Positions 22,193 to 32,737 of a DNA stretch of 64,000 nt are shown in pieces. Position numbers and translations under genes: made by a program. This DNA comes from Aegilops tauschii subsp. strangulata (taxonomy: Eukaryota > Streptophyta > Magnoliopsida > Poales > Poaceae): positions 207,809,743 to 207,873,742 of the forward strand of contig NC_053037.3 in assembly GCF_002575655.3 (NCBI RefSeq). The letters are read 5' to 3'. Below the pieces are notes generated by a model. It had not been told where the DNA came from, did not search any database, and saw nothing but the letters and a program-made list of their open reading frames with translations. Each line of letters starts with the position of its first letter. Position 1 is the stretch's first letter.

Positions 22193-23266
22193 GAGGGCCC
22201 ATTCAGGATCGCCCATGTCTCTAGGCCTGGCGCCGCGTGCCTGGAGACGCGGGACGGGATCCCCATCCAGAATGCCTGGACCATCCAGCACCTCTAGAAG
22301 TTCTACCCATGAAGCATGGCCCCGAGCCTGTGAAGGTCTCTGCTCGTGACACTCTCACGTAATAATGAGTTGGGGTTGTACACGCCCCGGAGTCTCCCGA
22401 GGTCGCCCCTGGGCCTCACGGGGGCTCCCACCCACATCATAGTGGAGGCCCCATGCTCCGCGCTGGTGGGAAGACAAGAAGACTAGTCTAGGTGCCGGAC
22501 GCGGCTATTCTTTCGCTTGCTTTCTGTAGCAGGTTTTCAACTTCTTGAATGAAATTTTGAGCTTTCACGTCTTCCATTCGCCAGAGTTTGAATTTTCTCA
22601 CTTGTTCGTTCGCCTTTCCAAACTTGTCCCAGGAAGAGCGGCAGTTGCCCGTCGCTCCCCCCGCGCGCCCCGCGCATGGCGGCTAGGTAGGTGTGTACGC
22701 CTGGCCTCGCCCGTAACCAAACCTCGCGGAAGCCTTGTTTCCCCAGAGCTTCGGCGTCCTTAATCCTCACGAGACGCTATCGAACGAGCTGGTGGGCCTG
22801 CGTACCCTCTTAAGTCCATGCCTTCGAGCATCGCGACGTGATGTACCAGCCAGAACCAACCCATCACTCGGGGGCTTGTGCGAGGTAGGACGAGATGCCT
22901 CATGAGGACTTCTAAAAACTCTGCAGCTCTACAACGCTATACAACGTCTCCTTAGGCTCGACGGCTCGGGAGTCGTCGGGAAGGAAGCCCTGGGAAGATA
23001 CCTTTGGAAAGGCGCGCCCTTGCGACATGGGAGACTACCACAAGCACATCGAGCTAAGTTACCCTAACCTCGCCTAGTAGAAACACGAGTATCACAGCAC
23101 AACATCAAAATAACAAACACATCATAGTGGCGCAAGTGCTGTGGTTCATTACACACCCCAGCGGGGCCCTCTACTTTTTTCAAATGTAGGAGAAAGGAAA
23201 TGAAAAACAAAAGCGGGCCGCACGACTGCAGCAGCTCCCGAGGCCAGGCTCTAGTGGCGCCCGGGC
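22193..23266 (+). mobile_element. Tat spacer between pol and the antisense ORF
   Basis: The last readable pol words (FRIAHVSRPGAACLETRDG) end by about 22310. The rest, to the start of the antisense ORF, is GC-rich, non-coding and without obvious repeats. Confidence 0.55.
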
Positions 23267-24074
23267 TCAGTCTGAGTCTCCCTCCTGTTTCACCGGGGCG
23301 CGGCCGCGAGGCGGCTCATCGCCTTCCCCGATCCGAGCCTGGCGGCGTGGTGGTTCGTCGTAGCTGCCGTCGCTGGAGGCAGCGCGGCCGTCGCCAAGGG
23401 CAAGATCACCCTCATCGTCGTCGCGGCTGTCGCCAAGGGCAAGCTCATCGTCGTCGCTGCCATCCTCTGGGCAGCACCCCGCACTGCGGCCGTGTTCCCC
23501 AAACACCCTCACATAGAGGGTCGCAAGGCCATCGTACCTGAAATGGAGGGTGCACCTCCCACTCAAGCCCCGCGGGCGGGCAAACGCTGCCAACCGTGAG
23601 TCAAGGACACATTCCCCATGGCGGTGACTTCGACCTCCACCCATGAGGCCCTGTTGCAGAGTCGTCGGCCTACAGCCAGAGGCCGTCAAGCCCCGCGGTG
23701 GGTAGGGCACCCGCAAAAAGCATAGGAGCGGGAGCCACGTGCCAGCGGGCCTCTCCGACCACACGACAAACTCCAGGAACGCATCCGCCGAGTGGGAGCA
23801 CGGTCGAGGAGGCTGGGCGACCACAACGCGCCTCCCCCCATCGCAGGAGCTGCACTATCCTTTGCGGCTCCCACAATCAGAGGAAGCGCCGCCACGGCTG
23901 CTTAAGGAGACTCCTGCCCACGAAGAGGTGTGCCCGCGTCCCCGAGGGGCCACCGCCGGGGTCGCGGCATACTTGCGGGAGCGACCGCGGCCCCTCTTGG
24001 GGCGGCGGTGAACCCGGCCCCTCCTTGGGGGCCTTCCCCTTTTTGGCGGCGGAGAACCTTCTCGTCGGCACCAT
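23267..24074 (-). pseudogene. Antisense accessory ORF of the Tat element with a B3-like domain
   Basis: Read on minus, the ATG at 24074 gives MVPTRRFSAAKKGKAPKEG, matching the left copy at 16998. A frame change follows. The frame 23824-23267 (185 codons) contains 'FVVWSERPAGTWLPLLCFL' (residues about 19-37), then 'AAFARPRGLSGRCTLHFRYD' and 'TLYVRVFGEHGRSAGCC' (about 79-118). The pattern, with a hydrophobic start, 'F.R..GL..G..L.F.YDG...' and a final V-x-V/I-F-G, is that of a plant B3 DNA-binding domain. An acidic, repetitive tail follows (DDDELALGDSRDDDEGDLAL). Known Tat-group elements carry antisense ORFs here; that it resembles B3 is my reading of the motif. The frameshift marks this copy as broken. 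It has its own TATA box at 24168. Confidence 0.65.
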
Positions 24075-24667
24075 GGATGCTACGGCAAGACGGTAAGACA
24101 AGGAAGAATAAGGAAGAGCAAGCAACAACAAGATGGAGACGAGTAGGGGGGCTCTGCCCCTCCCCTCATTTATAGCCAGAGGGAGGGCAACCGCCGGCTT
24201 CCATGATCCCTAGTAATGATGATCTTTTGCATGCAGCAGGCTCCTGTCAAGAAGAATGGTTGCCGAGGCCGCAGGCGGTTAGGGCCCGTGGTGCTCCGCC
24301 AGCGGCGCTTCGTCCTTGCCCTTTGGCTTCGCCTCGAAGCGAAGTTCGAGCTCGCCTTGGGCCCGAGGGCTACCGTCGGCGTTCTGGGAACCGGGGTACC
24401 CAGGCTTGCCTGCCTACGGCCCACCGCATGGCTCCATCAGCGACCTGGCATGGCCCATCTTCAGCACCAACAAGGCAAGACCCTCGCGAGGGGCCAAGCC
24501 TCACGAGGCGGATGACACCGAGACCTCCAAAAGGAGCGGCCCCCTCAGGCTGGCTCCTAAGGAGAGGAGATTTCTATGCAAGCCCTCACCACGTGAGGTT
24601 TGGATGATGCAAGCCATGACGACCAAGGCCAGGCGAGCGCCAGTGGGCGCAGTACAGCAGGTTTCCT
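24075..24667 (+). mobile_element. Antisense-ORF upstream region and truncated 3' LTR of the Tat element
   Basis: The reverse complement matches 16330-16997. The outermost 110 bp (24560-24667, 'agatttctatgcaagccctc...aggtttcctc') match the junction of LTR and interior in the left copy. The remaining 3' LTR is cut off where the CACTA terminus begins. Confidence 0.65.
24168..24174 (-). promoter_or_regulatory. TATA box of the antisense ORF (right copy)
   Basis: On the minus strand TATAAAT lies about 95 nt upstream of the ATG at 24074, as in the inverted copy at 16898. Confidence 0.6.
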
Positions 24668-25130
24668 CACTACAAAAAAAGACACATCCGTGACATTTTG
24701 GGCCGAACGAAATTTTTTCTGTCATACTTATGACACTTATATGATGATAATTGTGACAAAACCTGGTATCATCATAGATGTGGTGGGCTCCTAGTTCCAT
24801 GACAAAAAATCATGACAGAAAATGGGCTTTTCTTCCTGGGCGGGACGGAGACGCAGCTGCATGACATTCTTTGGGCCGTCCATGATGGAAAAAACCGTGG
24901 TAGAAGCGAGGGCGAGGAAAATATCTGGGAAGTTCCCGATTACGGTGGGTGGTCAGGGGCCGAGCGATGCGTGTTTCTCTCGTATGTACACGTGTGTGTG
25001 TGCGAGGCGTTGGGCTCTAACTGAACACGAGCAAGGCTTTGGGCTCTAACTGAACCCGAGCGATCGATCCCTTGCTGTTAACTAAACCCGAGTGAATCCT
25101 TCGCTACTGCGGCTAATTGAAGCCGATCGA
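24668..25130 (+). mobile_element. CACTA DNA transposon terminus
   Basis: The sequence starts CACTACAAAAAAAGACAC, the terminal inverted repeat type of Triticeae CACTA (DTC) elements. It is followed by 'tgacattttgggcc', 'atgatgataattgtgaca' and 'atgacaaaaaatcatgacag', short TGACA/TGTCA motifs in both orientations as is usual for subterminal regions. No transposase and no second TIR (which would end ...TAGTG) were found in the window, so the element's other end is either lost or outside. Confidence 0.75.
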
Positions 25131-25139
25131 TGCTGCCTC

Positions 25140-25875
25140 TAGATGAACAATGAGCGTTGTTGGGGGGTTTGGATGAACAGTTCCCGGTGGGGGTTGGATG
25201 AACAGGAACCCGTGGTAGTAGAGGCCGTTGCCACTGGATGAACAGTACCCCGATCGATCGAGCCTGTGGATGAACGGGACCCCATGGAGGGCTGGTTGAA
25301 CAGTAGCCGGTTGAGGGTTGGATGAACAATAGCCCGTGGAGGGGTGGTTGAACAGTACCTCGTGGAGAGGGCTGGTTGAACAGTAGCCGGTGGAGGAGCG
25401 TGCGGTGGAGGCTGGATGAACAGGAGCCCGTGGATGAACAGTCGCAGGTGGAGGCTGGAGGAGGTCGACGGTGGATAAACAGTAGCCCATGGAGGCAGTC
25501 GATGGTGGATGAACAGTAGCCCCTGGAGCCAGTCAATGATGGAGATGAACAGTTTCCCATGGAGTCCCGTTTTGTGGTACGCCACACCCCTCCCGATGAA
25601 CAGGACCCCCGTTTCGACCATAGCGCTCCAACACAAGTCCGTTACCTCTGTTTTGCGGTACGCCACACCCCTCCCGATCAACAAGACCCCGTTTCCACCG
25701 TAGGAGGTCCGTTTCCTCCATTTTGCGGTACGCCAGACCCCTCCCAATGAACAGGAGCCCGTTTCGACCGTGGCCGGTCGAACACAAGGCCGTTTCCTCC
25801 GTTCTGCGGTACACAAGGCCTCGTTTCCATCGGCTGTTCCGTCCAAGCTGGTTGGCTCCCGATGAACAACACGTG
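25140..25875 (+). repeat. Subterminal repeat arrays (GATGAACAG motif and a 70-81 bp unit)
   Basis: About 14 copies of (g/t)(a/t)tgaaca(g/a), mostly followed by a CCCG/CCGTGG-like tail, recur every 20-40 bp between 25140 and 25560. From 25570 four longer units start with ttttg(t/c)ggtacgcc or similar, at 25570, 25651, 25721 and 25802. Dense subterminal repeats are the usual transposase-binding zones of CACTA elements. Open frames across this block come from the repeat and are not genes. Confidence 0.8.
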
Positions 25876-26206
25876 TTCCGTTGCCTCCCCATGAACACGA
25901 CGACGAGGCAGTTTCTCCGTTCCGACCCAGGCATGTACACGAGCCTTGGCCGTACGTATGCACGAGTAGGCGTTCGAGACCCCGCCCATATGTACGTGCA
26001 TGGCCGTATTTACTTTCTTACACCCTGACCATTGTACGTACGTGTACATGCTACATGCGCCTCTACTACGACACGTGCCCTTCCTTACACGGCCATGGTT
26101 CATCGTTGTAGCCTGCAGACAGACCAATCGACCAGTATGTACGTACACGTTCGCGGCCAGAATGACAATGCTACGTACGCTTCAATCGTGTGGGTCCCGA
26201 CTGCCA

Positions 26207-27570
26207 GGCACTTCCTTGCATGCGAAGATGTAGCTGGTGGGTCCCAGAAGTTAGGGGGAAACTTTTTTTGTGAAATACGGTGGCCCATCCGGTGGGTCCC
26301 TGCTGTCAGGTGGAGGAATCATTATTTTGTGCTTAATAAGGAGGCACTTCCTTGCTGTGGCCATGGACCCAGCTGTCAGCCTCTCCATGTACAATACTCT
26401 TCCCATCGAAGTCGTTCGTTGACGATGTTGACCACACCGCGCCGAGAGCAATAGGGCGATGGACGACAATGAGGCCTAGGAAGGGGATGACGTGGAGCCA
26501 GGGAAGATGCCGCAGTGGATGCGGGGAGTATGTGGGTTGACTGCTTTGGCTGCGGTGTCATGCTGCCGTCACCGGAGAATAACAGGAGGTGTGGGTGAGT
26601 ATAGAGGGATGGCATGGCCAGCGGTGGCAGCACATCCGGACGCGGGAGGCAGGAGCAGGCGGCATGGCCGACGCTTGTTTGGGCGGCTGGAGCAAGAAGA
26701 CCAGAGGTTTAAGGAAGCACTACGACCGTTGGATGGACATCGTACGGTCAATGGAGCTAGAATCGTTCATATTGACTAAGTTGACAAAACCCTCCGTCCC
26801 CGTCATCTTAGTAGGCCCACAAGTCAGCCTCCCACTATGGTGGGTCCCAGCTAGCAGGGGGATTATTCATTTTTTTGTGCGTAATAAGGAGGCACTTCCT
26901 TGTGTGCGAAGATATAGCTGGTGGGTCTGAGCTGACAGCGGGGGGAACGTTTGTTTCAAGAAATACAGAGGCACATCTGTTGGGTCCCAGCTGTCAGGTG
27001 GAGGAATCATTATTTTGCACGTCGTATGGAGGCATTTCCTGGCGTGCGGCCGTGGACCCAGCTATCAGCCTCTCCACGTACAGTCCACTTCCGATGCATG
27101 TCGTTCGTTGACAATGTTGACCACGCTGCGCCGAGAGCACCAGGGCGGTGGACGACGGCGAGGCCTAGGAAGGGAACGACATGGAGCCAGGGAAAATTCG
27201 GCAGTTGTTTCCCACACGGAGGGGAGTGTGAGGGTTTACTGGTTCGTCTACTGTCACCGGAGAATAACAATAGGTGTGGGTGAGTAGAGGGATGGCTAGG
27301 CCAGCGATGGGAGAACGATGTGGCGGTGAGGCCGGCGCGGCAGCATAGCCGGCCGCGGGACGAGGGACCAGGCAGTCCCGCCGGCGCTTGTTTGAGTGGC
27401 TGGAGTAGGAAGAGCAGAGATTGAAGAAGCACGACGGCCATTGGATGGACATCCAACAGTCACTGATCTCGTTTGTTGACTAAGTTGACACGGCGTAGTG
27501 TGTGCGTCAACCTTATTTTTTATGAAAACATACGCGTCAACCTGTAGTAGGTGCACAAGTCAGCCACAAA
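26207..27570 (+). repeat. Tandem direct duplication, about 0.69 kb x 2
   Basis: Unit 1 (26207-26890) and unit 2 (26891 to about 27570) share the order: 'ggcacttcctt', 'agctggtgggtc', 'gtcaggtggaggaatcatta', 'ggacccagct', 'gttcgttgac', 'gaggcctaggaaggg', 'caccggagaataaca', 'ggtgtgggtgagta', 'cgcttgtttg', 'ttggatggacatc' and 'ttgactaagttgac'. A third, shorter relative lies at 28230-28510. The units differ by many substitutions and indels, so the duplication is old. It probably belongs to the CACTA body or a neighbouring non-autonomous element. Confidence 0.8.
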
Positions 27571-28741
27571 TCTGTGAAAAATAGCATACAGCCCATCGGC
27601 CATTATTTCTAATAATTTACAGCCCATTTGCCAATTCTTAAGAATATTTTTGGAGCCCATCTTCTTTTTGTTAGCATTACACCCCATATTGTGGCCACGG
27701 TTAAAAATTATACGAAAATTTGCACATTTCGGTGCGGTCAACTGTTTTTAATCCCAAAATATAGAGCCACATTCAAACTATTTTGAAATATAATTTATAT
27801 AAATATAAAATCCAAATAATTGTCCACGCATAAAAATCAATGGAATTTAAAATCTTGTAATTAAAAAAATTGAAACTAATTCCCGGTTTGATGTGTTTTA
27901 AAAATGTATAGCCCATTTCTGGGCAAACCGAATGAAACTCTCCTCGTCTTGAAAGATTTGCAGCCCAACAGGGTTGATAAAGCAAGTAGGCCTCGTTTGG
28001 ATATTTCTTTAAAAAAATAGAACTGGGCTAGCCATTTTCAGCATGAAAAAAACACAACTGGGCTCATGATGTGGTAAACATAAATAAAACCCTGGCTAGA
28101 CGGGCCACAGCCCCTGCAGAGCCCCGTTGTTACCCCGATCCATCGCTAAAACTAGTATAAATAACACCTGCTTGTTCCTAAAAAAGTAAATAACAACTAC
28201 GCGACCTGCTGGGTCCCTGGTGTCAGCCGCTCGTTGTGTAGTTCTCTCGTTGATTAACTACGTTGACAATGGCATGAGCCCCAGATGTCCAACCATTAGG
28301 AGGAATCATTTTTTGGGCTTATAAGAACGAGGCTCTTGCTTGCGTACTGCCATGACGCTGGTGGGTGCCTACTGTCATCCTCTCGACATACAGTCATATC
28401 CTTGTTCCTCTCGGTTGTTGACGGCATTGACAACACAAGAGGGCGGCGCACCGTGCACGGCGAGCGAACCAAGGCCGAGGACGACGGCGAGGCCCCGGAT
28501 GGAATGAACCAAGGCCAAATTTGCTATAGTAGTACTACTCCTATATACTACTCCAAGGAAAATGAGCCATAAACTGGAAAGGAGGGAGTACTACTAAAAG
28601 ACATATATTCAAAACAATATGATAATCTCTCTAACGAAGGTAGGGACGAGGAGTAAACGGAGGGAGTAGTAAAATTTTCTCCTCGTCCTGCGAGCCACCG
28701 CGCGCGTGGTGAGGGAGCGGGCGTAAGGTGTAGTATAGCTA
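27571..28741. other. Non-coding repeat-derived DNA
   Basis: AT-rich sequence has repeated 'cagcccat(t/c)' phrases (27590-27970), then a third partial copy of the upstream repeat (28230-28510). Near 28575-28670 'ggagggagta' occurs twice, resembling Stowaway-like termini, but I could not define an element there. No gene is seen. Confidence 0.55.
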
Positions 28742-28970
28742 CCTCTGTCCTGGTTTATAGGTCACCTTTGTAGTTCCTGCCAAATTTTGACCAAATATTT
28801 AGCCAACAAAATGTTAATGCATGTCAACAAAAATTATATCGTTGGATTCGTATTTCAACATAGTTTTCAATGATATAATTTTTGGTAACATGCACGAACG
28901 TTTTGTTAGTTCACTCTATAATCAAAATTTGACAGAATATACAATGGGGACCAATAAACCAGGACGGAGG
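28742..28970. mobile_element. Stowaway/Mariner-like MITE (229 bp)
   Basis: Terminal inverted repeats are CCTCTGTCCTGGTTTATAGG at the left and, as reverse complement of the right end, CCTCCGTCCTGGTTTATTGG. TA dinucleotides lie directly outside both ends (28740-28741 and 28971-28972), the target duplication of Tc1/Mariner-type elements. A second internal inverted pair ('aaaattatatcgttgga' and 'tgatataatttttggt') suggests a long hairpin. It has no coding capacity and would be mobilised by a transposase from elsewhere. Confidence 0.85.
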
Positions 28971-30108
28971 TAGTTTCTAGTAGTAAGCAAGCTTCACCTT
29001 GTCCTGCGAGCCACCGCACCCGTGGGCGGGGAGACGGCGTAGTAAGCAAGCTTCTCCTCATTCTGCGAGTTGACGGGACACATCAAAAGTAATACATAAT
29101 ACAGAGCATCTCAAGTGTATAGAACCTTGCCTCTAAGGTGGGCCCCACATGGTTTGCCTCTTTTTTAACATAACGCGTCAAGTCACAATTTGTTTGTCCA
29201 CCCGTGGTAGACGATCCTCCATCAAGTGGAAAACCAGTACACGTGTCAAATTACAACGTGGGCTTCCTTTTCGTGCAGAAATGAGCTCCACCGTGTACCC
29301 GCGTTGGTGTGGTTGGGAAAGAGACGGGAGTACGTGCGCCGTGCGTGCACCTCTTCTCTTCGTGCACGTCCCCCACTTACGTGGGTGTGTGTGAGAGAGA
29401 TACCAACCTAGACATAATGCGCTGTTCATCCCCATGCTTCCGCCCAGTCTGACCACCAGTCACCACCACGACCCACTCCTCCTCACCTTATCTCTCATCT
29501 TTCTCGAGATATCATTTTTTCGATGAAATTCTTGAGATACCATCTTTCCCATAAAATTCTCGAGATATCATTAGTTTTTACACATGGGTTTACTCCTGCA
29601 TGAGTCAATCACAACAGGTGTTTTGTAAAAAAATGCATCTTGATGTTCCATGCAATGCACGGGCATCTTGCCAGTCCATGAAAACAACACATGGCAAAAT
29701 TTCACGGTGAACGAGGGATTTGAATATGCTGGGAGGGTCTATTTGGATTTTGCCCGGGGTAGCCAAAATATTGGCGACCCTTTTGTCCACCGGTACCTTT
29801 GCCACCGATGAACGAGGAATGGCTCGGGTGCTCATGCATCCTCCAGTGCGCACGTTGGAGATGAGCTCGCATGAGCTGTGCTTTTTTTGTCCCACCATGC
29901 TGCCCGAGCCGGCCGCAGACCGACCGACGCCCCGCATATTACGCCATCCAACTGTAGCCGCACAAATTCTGACAGCAACTCAACCAACCGGACGAAATTC
30001 ATGCAAACAAGGCGATATTTCTCATAAACAATGACGGAATTCATATAAAATACCGGATTTTCATACAAACTTGACGGATTTCATTACATTCAAATCAACT
30101 AAGCGGTG
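28971..30108. other. Non-coding flank of the small minus-strand pseudogene
   Basis: Two copies of a 'tcctgcgagccaccgc' / 'agtaagcaagcttc' segment (28975-29070) flank the MITE on the right and resemble 28680-28730 on its left. From 29930 to 30108 the minus strand reads as a plausible 3' untranslated region, with repeated 'atgaaatccgtc' / 'atgaattccgtc' phrases, downstream of the pseudogene. No other gene. Confidence 0.5.
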
Positions 30109-30831
30109 CTAGTTCTGGACAGCACAGGTATATAATACCTGGCCTAAATGGTCGCCCGGCGACCCATTTGTGTTCCTCATCTCCCGCAGCACGATCACCG
30201 GACTGCCGGGAGCCCCGGGGGTATATGCTTCAACGCAAAGGACGACTCGCTTCCCCGCTGCCCAACTGATATGGTTGAATGATGCCCAAGATGATGGTGG
30301 AAGGGGGCTCCTCCGCTTCCGTGGAGCCCATGCGGGGTCGATAAAGGTCCTCGCAACAAAAGGATGCGGCGAGACACATGCTGTGTAAGCTGGCGTCGCC
30401 TTTGTGGTGGCCTTCATGTGACACAAGCGGCGGCGGCCTCCAGTGTTCTACATCTCCTCAATGATGACGGCGGACACGGAGCCGCTAGCCACCGACTCGT
30501 CGCTCCCCGCGCAGCCGACTTCTGTCTCTGATTGCATGGCGCTGCCGCCGGCATGGAAGTCTCGGCCATAGAAATGGGAGACGCGATCGCAGACACGGGA
30601 GGCGCGGTACGAGGCAGCGGCATGGACGGCAGCGATGACGCCCGTGCGCCGCTCCTCGTCCAGCTGGCCTGGAGCAGCGAGTTGCTGAACCACGCGCCAG
30701 CTTGGAGCGGCAACTGGCTCCGTCGGGCGAGGGGAGGGAGGTGGATCAGCGAGCTGCATACCTCGTGTCCGGCGGGCTCGGCGAGCCACCCAGTCATCTT
30801 GGATGCAGGATACCTACTCTTCGTAAGCCAT
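30109..30831 (-). pseudogene. Small unidentified protein gene with two in-frame stops
   Basis: From the ATG at 30831 the frame starts MAYEE and then hits TAG. The same frame continues with 'DDWVARRARRTRGMQLADPP', 'RRTGVIAAVHAAASYRASRV' and 'SGSVSAVIIEEM', hits a second TAG, and continues with 'KRVVLCVEAYTPGAPGSPVI' to a stop at 30109. Overall it is 241 codons in one frame with only two nonsense changes and no frameshift, and a TATTTAA box lies about 85 nt upstream. I recall proteins starting MAYEE-...-QDDW as a repeated Triticeae hypothetical family, but I do not know a function. It lies between CACTA-type repeats, so capture by a transposon is likely but unproven. Confidence 0.6.
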
Positions 30832-30911
30832 TGTAAGAGTGGAAAAAATGGTGAAGGAGGAGATAGGGGAGCGGCGGAGGGGTGCGATTCTTGGCCGGCG
30901 GTTAGCCTCGT

Positions 30912-30918
30912 TTAAATA
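30912..30918 (-). promoter_or_regulatory. TATA-like box of the minus-strand pseudogene
   Basis: On minus, TATTTAA lies about 85 nt before the ATG at 30831. A second one (TATTTAAT) lies slightly upstream at 30923-30930. Confidence 0.45.
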
Positions 30919-31489
30919 GGAGATTAAATAGACGACGGACGGGAGGTGCTCGGCTGGCGTTGTGTTTAATGCCGGCCCGGTCATGAACGGACGTGTGTAC
31001 AGAGTGGGTTTCTTGGCTTCCACACGTGTTTCATGGAGTCGTTTGAATCCGGCAAGGAGGCGTGTTCAGCCGGACATGCATCGAGTGGCGCCCTCTACTC
31101 TGACGTACGACACCGCGCCGTTCTTCCACCGACGTGTGGGCTCTTTGGGTACATGGCCTGCATGTTAGTGACGCAACGCAGGCAGCGCACGGTAGAGGAA
31201 CTTTTGGTGGGCTAGGGCGGTCAGAAGCGGGCATTTCATAAACCAATGATTGTTCATTGAGTGTGACGTCATCTATTTCATCTAGATAAGCCTACTTTAT
31301 AATGTAAGAGAATTTTAAAATTTTCATATATACGTTGATAGCCCGTTCGATACGTTGTGATTCATAAAGACAGCTGCAAACATCAATGTTCTGCTTATCA
31401 TAGATAAGGTTGAATAAACCTTCCAAAAAAAGATAAGATTGATTAATACCCGTAACAATCCATGTCCTTAAGAAAGGGTGCATGCACGT

Positions 31490-31745
31490 ATAGGTTAAGC
31501 GTGTGTCTTGCGTCGTGTGTGGTGTGCATGCAGGCGTGCGAGTGTTGCGTGCGTGCATGTGTACGTTTCAGTGTTGCATGCATGTATGCGTACGTGCGGG
31601 CGTTCGTGAGTTCATGTGTATGTGTCAGTGTTGCACGCCTGCATGCGTGCGTGTGTTCATTATGTGTACGTGTCAGTGTTGCACGCCTGCATGCGTGCAT
31701 GTGTTTGTGCGAGTGTTGTGTGCGTGTATGTGTACGTGCGGGGTG
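31490..31745 (+). repeat. GT/TGCG-rich simple-sequence array
   Basis: Irregular repeats of tgtgcgtgcatg-like units include a clear duplicated block, 'cagtgttgcacgcctgcatg', at about 31629 and 31674. Cysteine-rich open frames on this stretch are produced by the repeat. Confidence 0.8.
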
Positions 31746-32084
31746 AGGCTACACGTCAGTCGACTGGCTTTTTCATCGCTGGTCAGTAGATTTTCCACCC
31801 GTTGGATACGAAATCAAGGGCCTGCAATTTATCTTCAACCTCCACCCCCTGAGCCGCTAGCCACCGCCGGCCGCCGCCGCCCACGGCCGGCCCGCGCGGC
31901 CACGCTGCCCCGCCCGCCCCGAAACCACTCCCCACCGCCGCCCCGGCCATCCCTCTAGGCCCCCACGCGCCGAGCTTTTTCTCCGGTGATCCCCACGCCA
32001 CCGCCCAATCACCACACCCCCACCGCCGGCGACTGCCAACCAGAGGTCTCACGACTTCGAATCCCCACTAACCACTAATTTATT

Positions 32085-32460
32085 ACCATTTCTATCCTTC
32101 ATATACGCGCTGACGTGTGGGCCCTATGGTAATGTGCGCTGCTGAATGTGGACCGTTTGGCTGGTCAATTGATCGCGTCATCAACAAATTACAGAGCTGT
32201 ATGGTGAGCTAGTGACAGTATGATCACCCTAAAATGTATTTTATCAACACAGTACAGACTCAAACTACCATTTCTTTCTTTCATATACGCGCTCACAGGT
32301 GGGCCCCATGGTTACGCGCCCCGATGGTGCAACACTAGTTGCGCCACGTGGAACGTTTGACTGGTCAATTGATTGTGTCATCAACAAAATACGGAGTTGT
32401 ACGGGTGAGCCAGTGACCGTATAATCACGACATGTATTTTTTTAACACAGTACAGACGCA
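32085..32460 (+). repeat. Direct duplication with a period of about 182 bp
   Basis: Copies start at 32085 and 32267 with 'accatttct', then 'catatacgcgct', 'tggtcaattgat', 'gtcatcaacaaa' and 'acacagtacagac'. A further relative of the tail ('catcaacaaaatac', 'accgtatgatcacca') lies at 32830-32930, beyond the SINE-like copy. Confidence 0.7.
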
Positions 32461-32737
32461 AGCGCTCATATATACGTGCAAGCAATCACCGCTTTAAGCG
32501 CACACACAGAGACCCTACCCCTATGAGCACCTTCGAGAGAGTGAGCCAGCATATGATCTTGAGATTTTACGAAGTCACCATAGGTGCCTCATAGTTGAGT
32601 GGAACGTCTCCTCCCACTGAACGCACATCGCCGGAAAAATACTGAAATTAACCCAGGATAAATGCGAGCACCAGGACTTTAACCCTGATGGGCTCGAGAA
32701 ACCACTGTCCTCCTAACCATCCAACCACAGGTTGGTT
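32445..32737 (-). mobile_element. tRNA-derived SINE-like element, antisense
   Basis: Read on minus it begins near 32737. It has an A-box-like TGGTTAGGAGG (32719-32709) and a B-box-like GGTTAAAGTCC (32684-32674), the internal RNA polymerase III promoter of tRNA-derived SINEs, and ends in an A-rich tail near 32445. The body (ctcataggggtaggg and other blocks) is widespread in Triticeae DNA as far as I recall. Clear target duplications were not found and both ends are approximate. Confidence 0.55.

Noticed and set aside
25139..25963. A 274-codon minus-strand frame
   Set aside because: It is produced by the GATGAACAG repeat array; its repeats are at DNA level and shift in frame.
28575..28670. A second Stowaway MITE suggested by two 'ggagggagta' motifs
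   Set aside because: Both motifs point the same way and no inverted partner with TA duplication is present.
31462..31958. Cysteine/valine-rich frames that look like a small secreted peptide
   Set aside because: They translate the GT/TGCG simple-sequence array; several frames give similar peptides.
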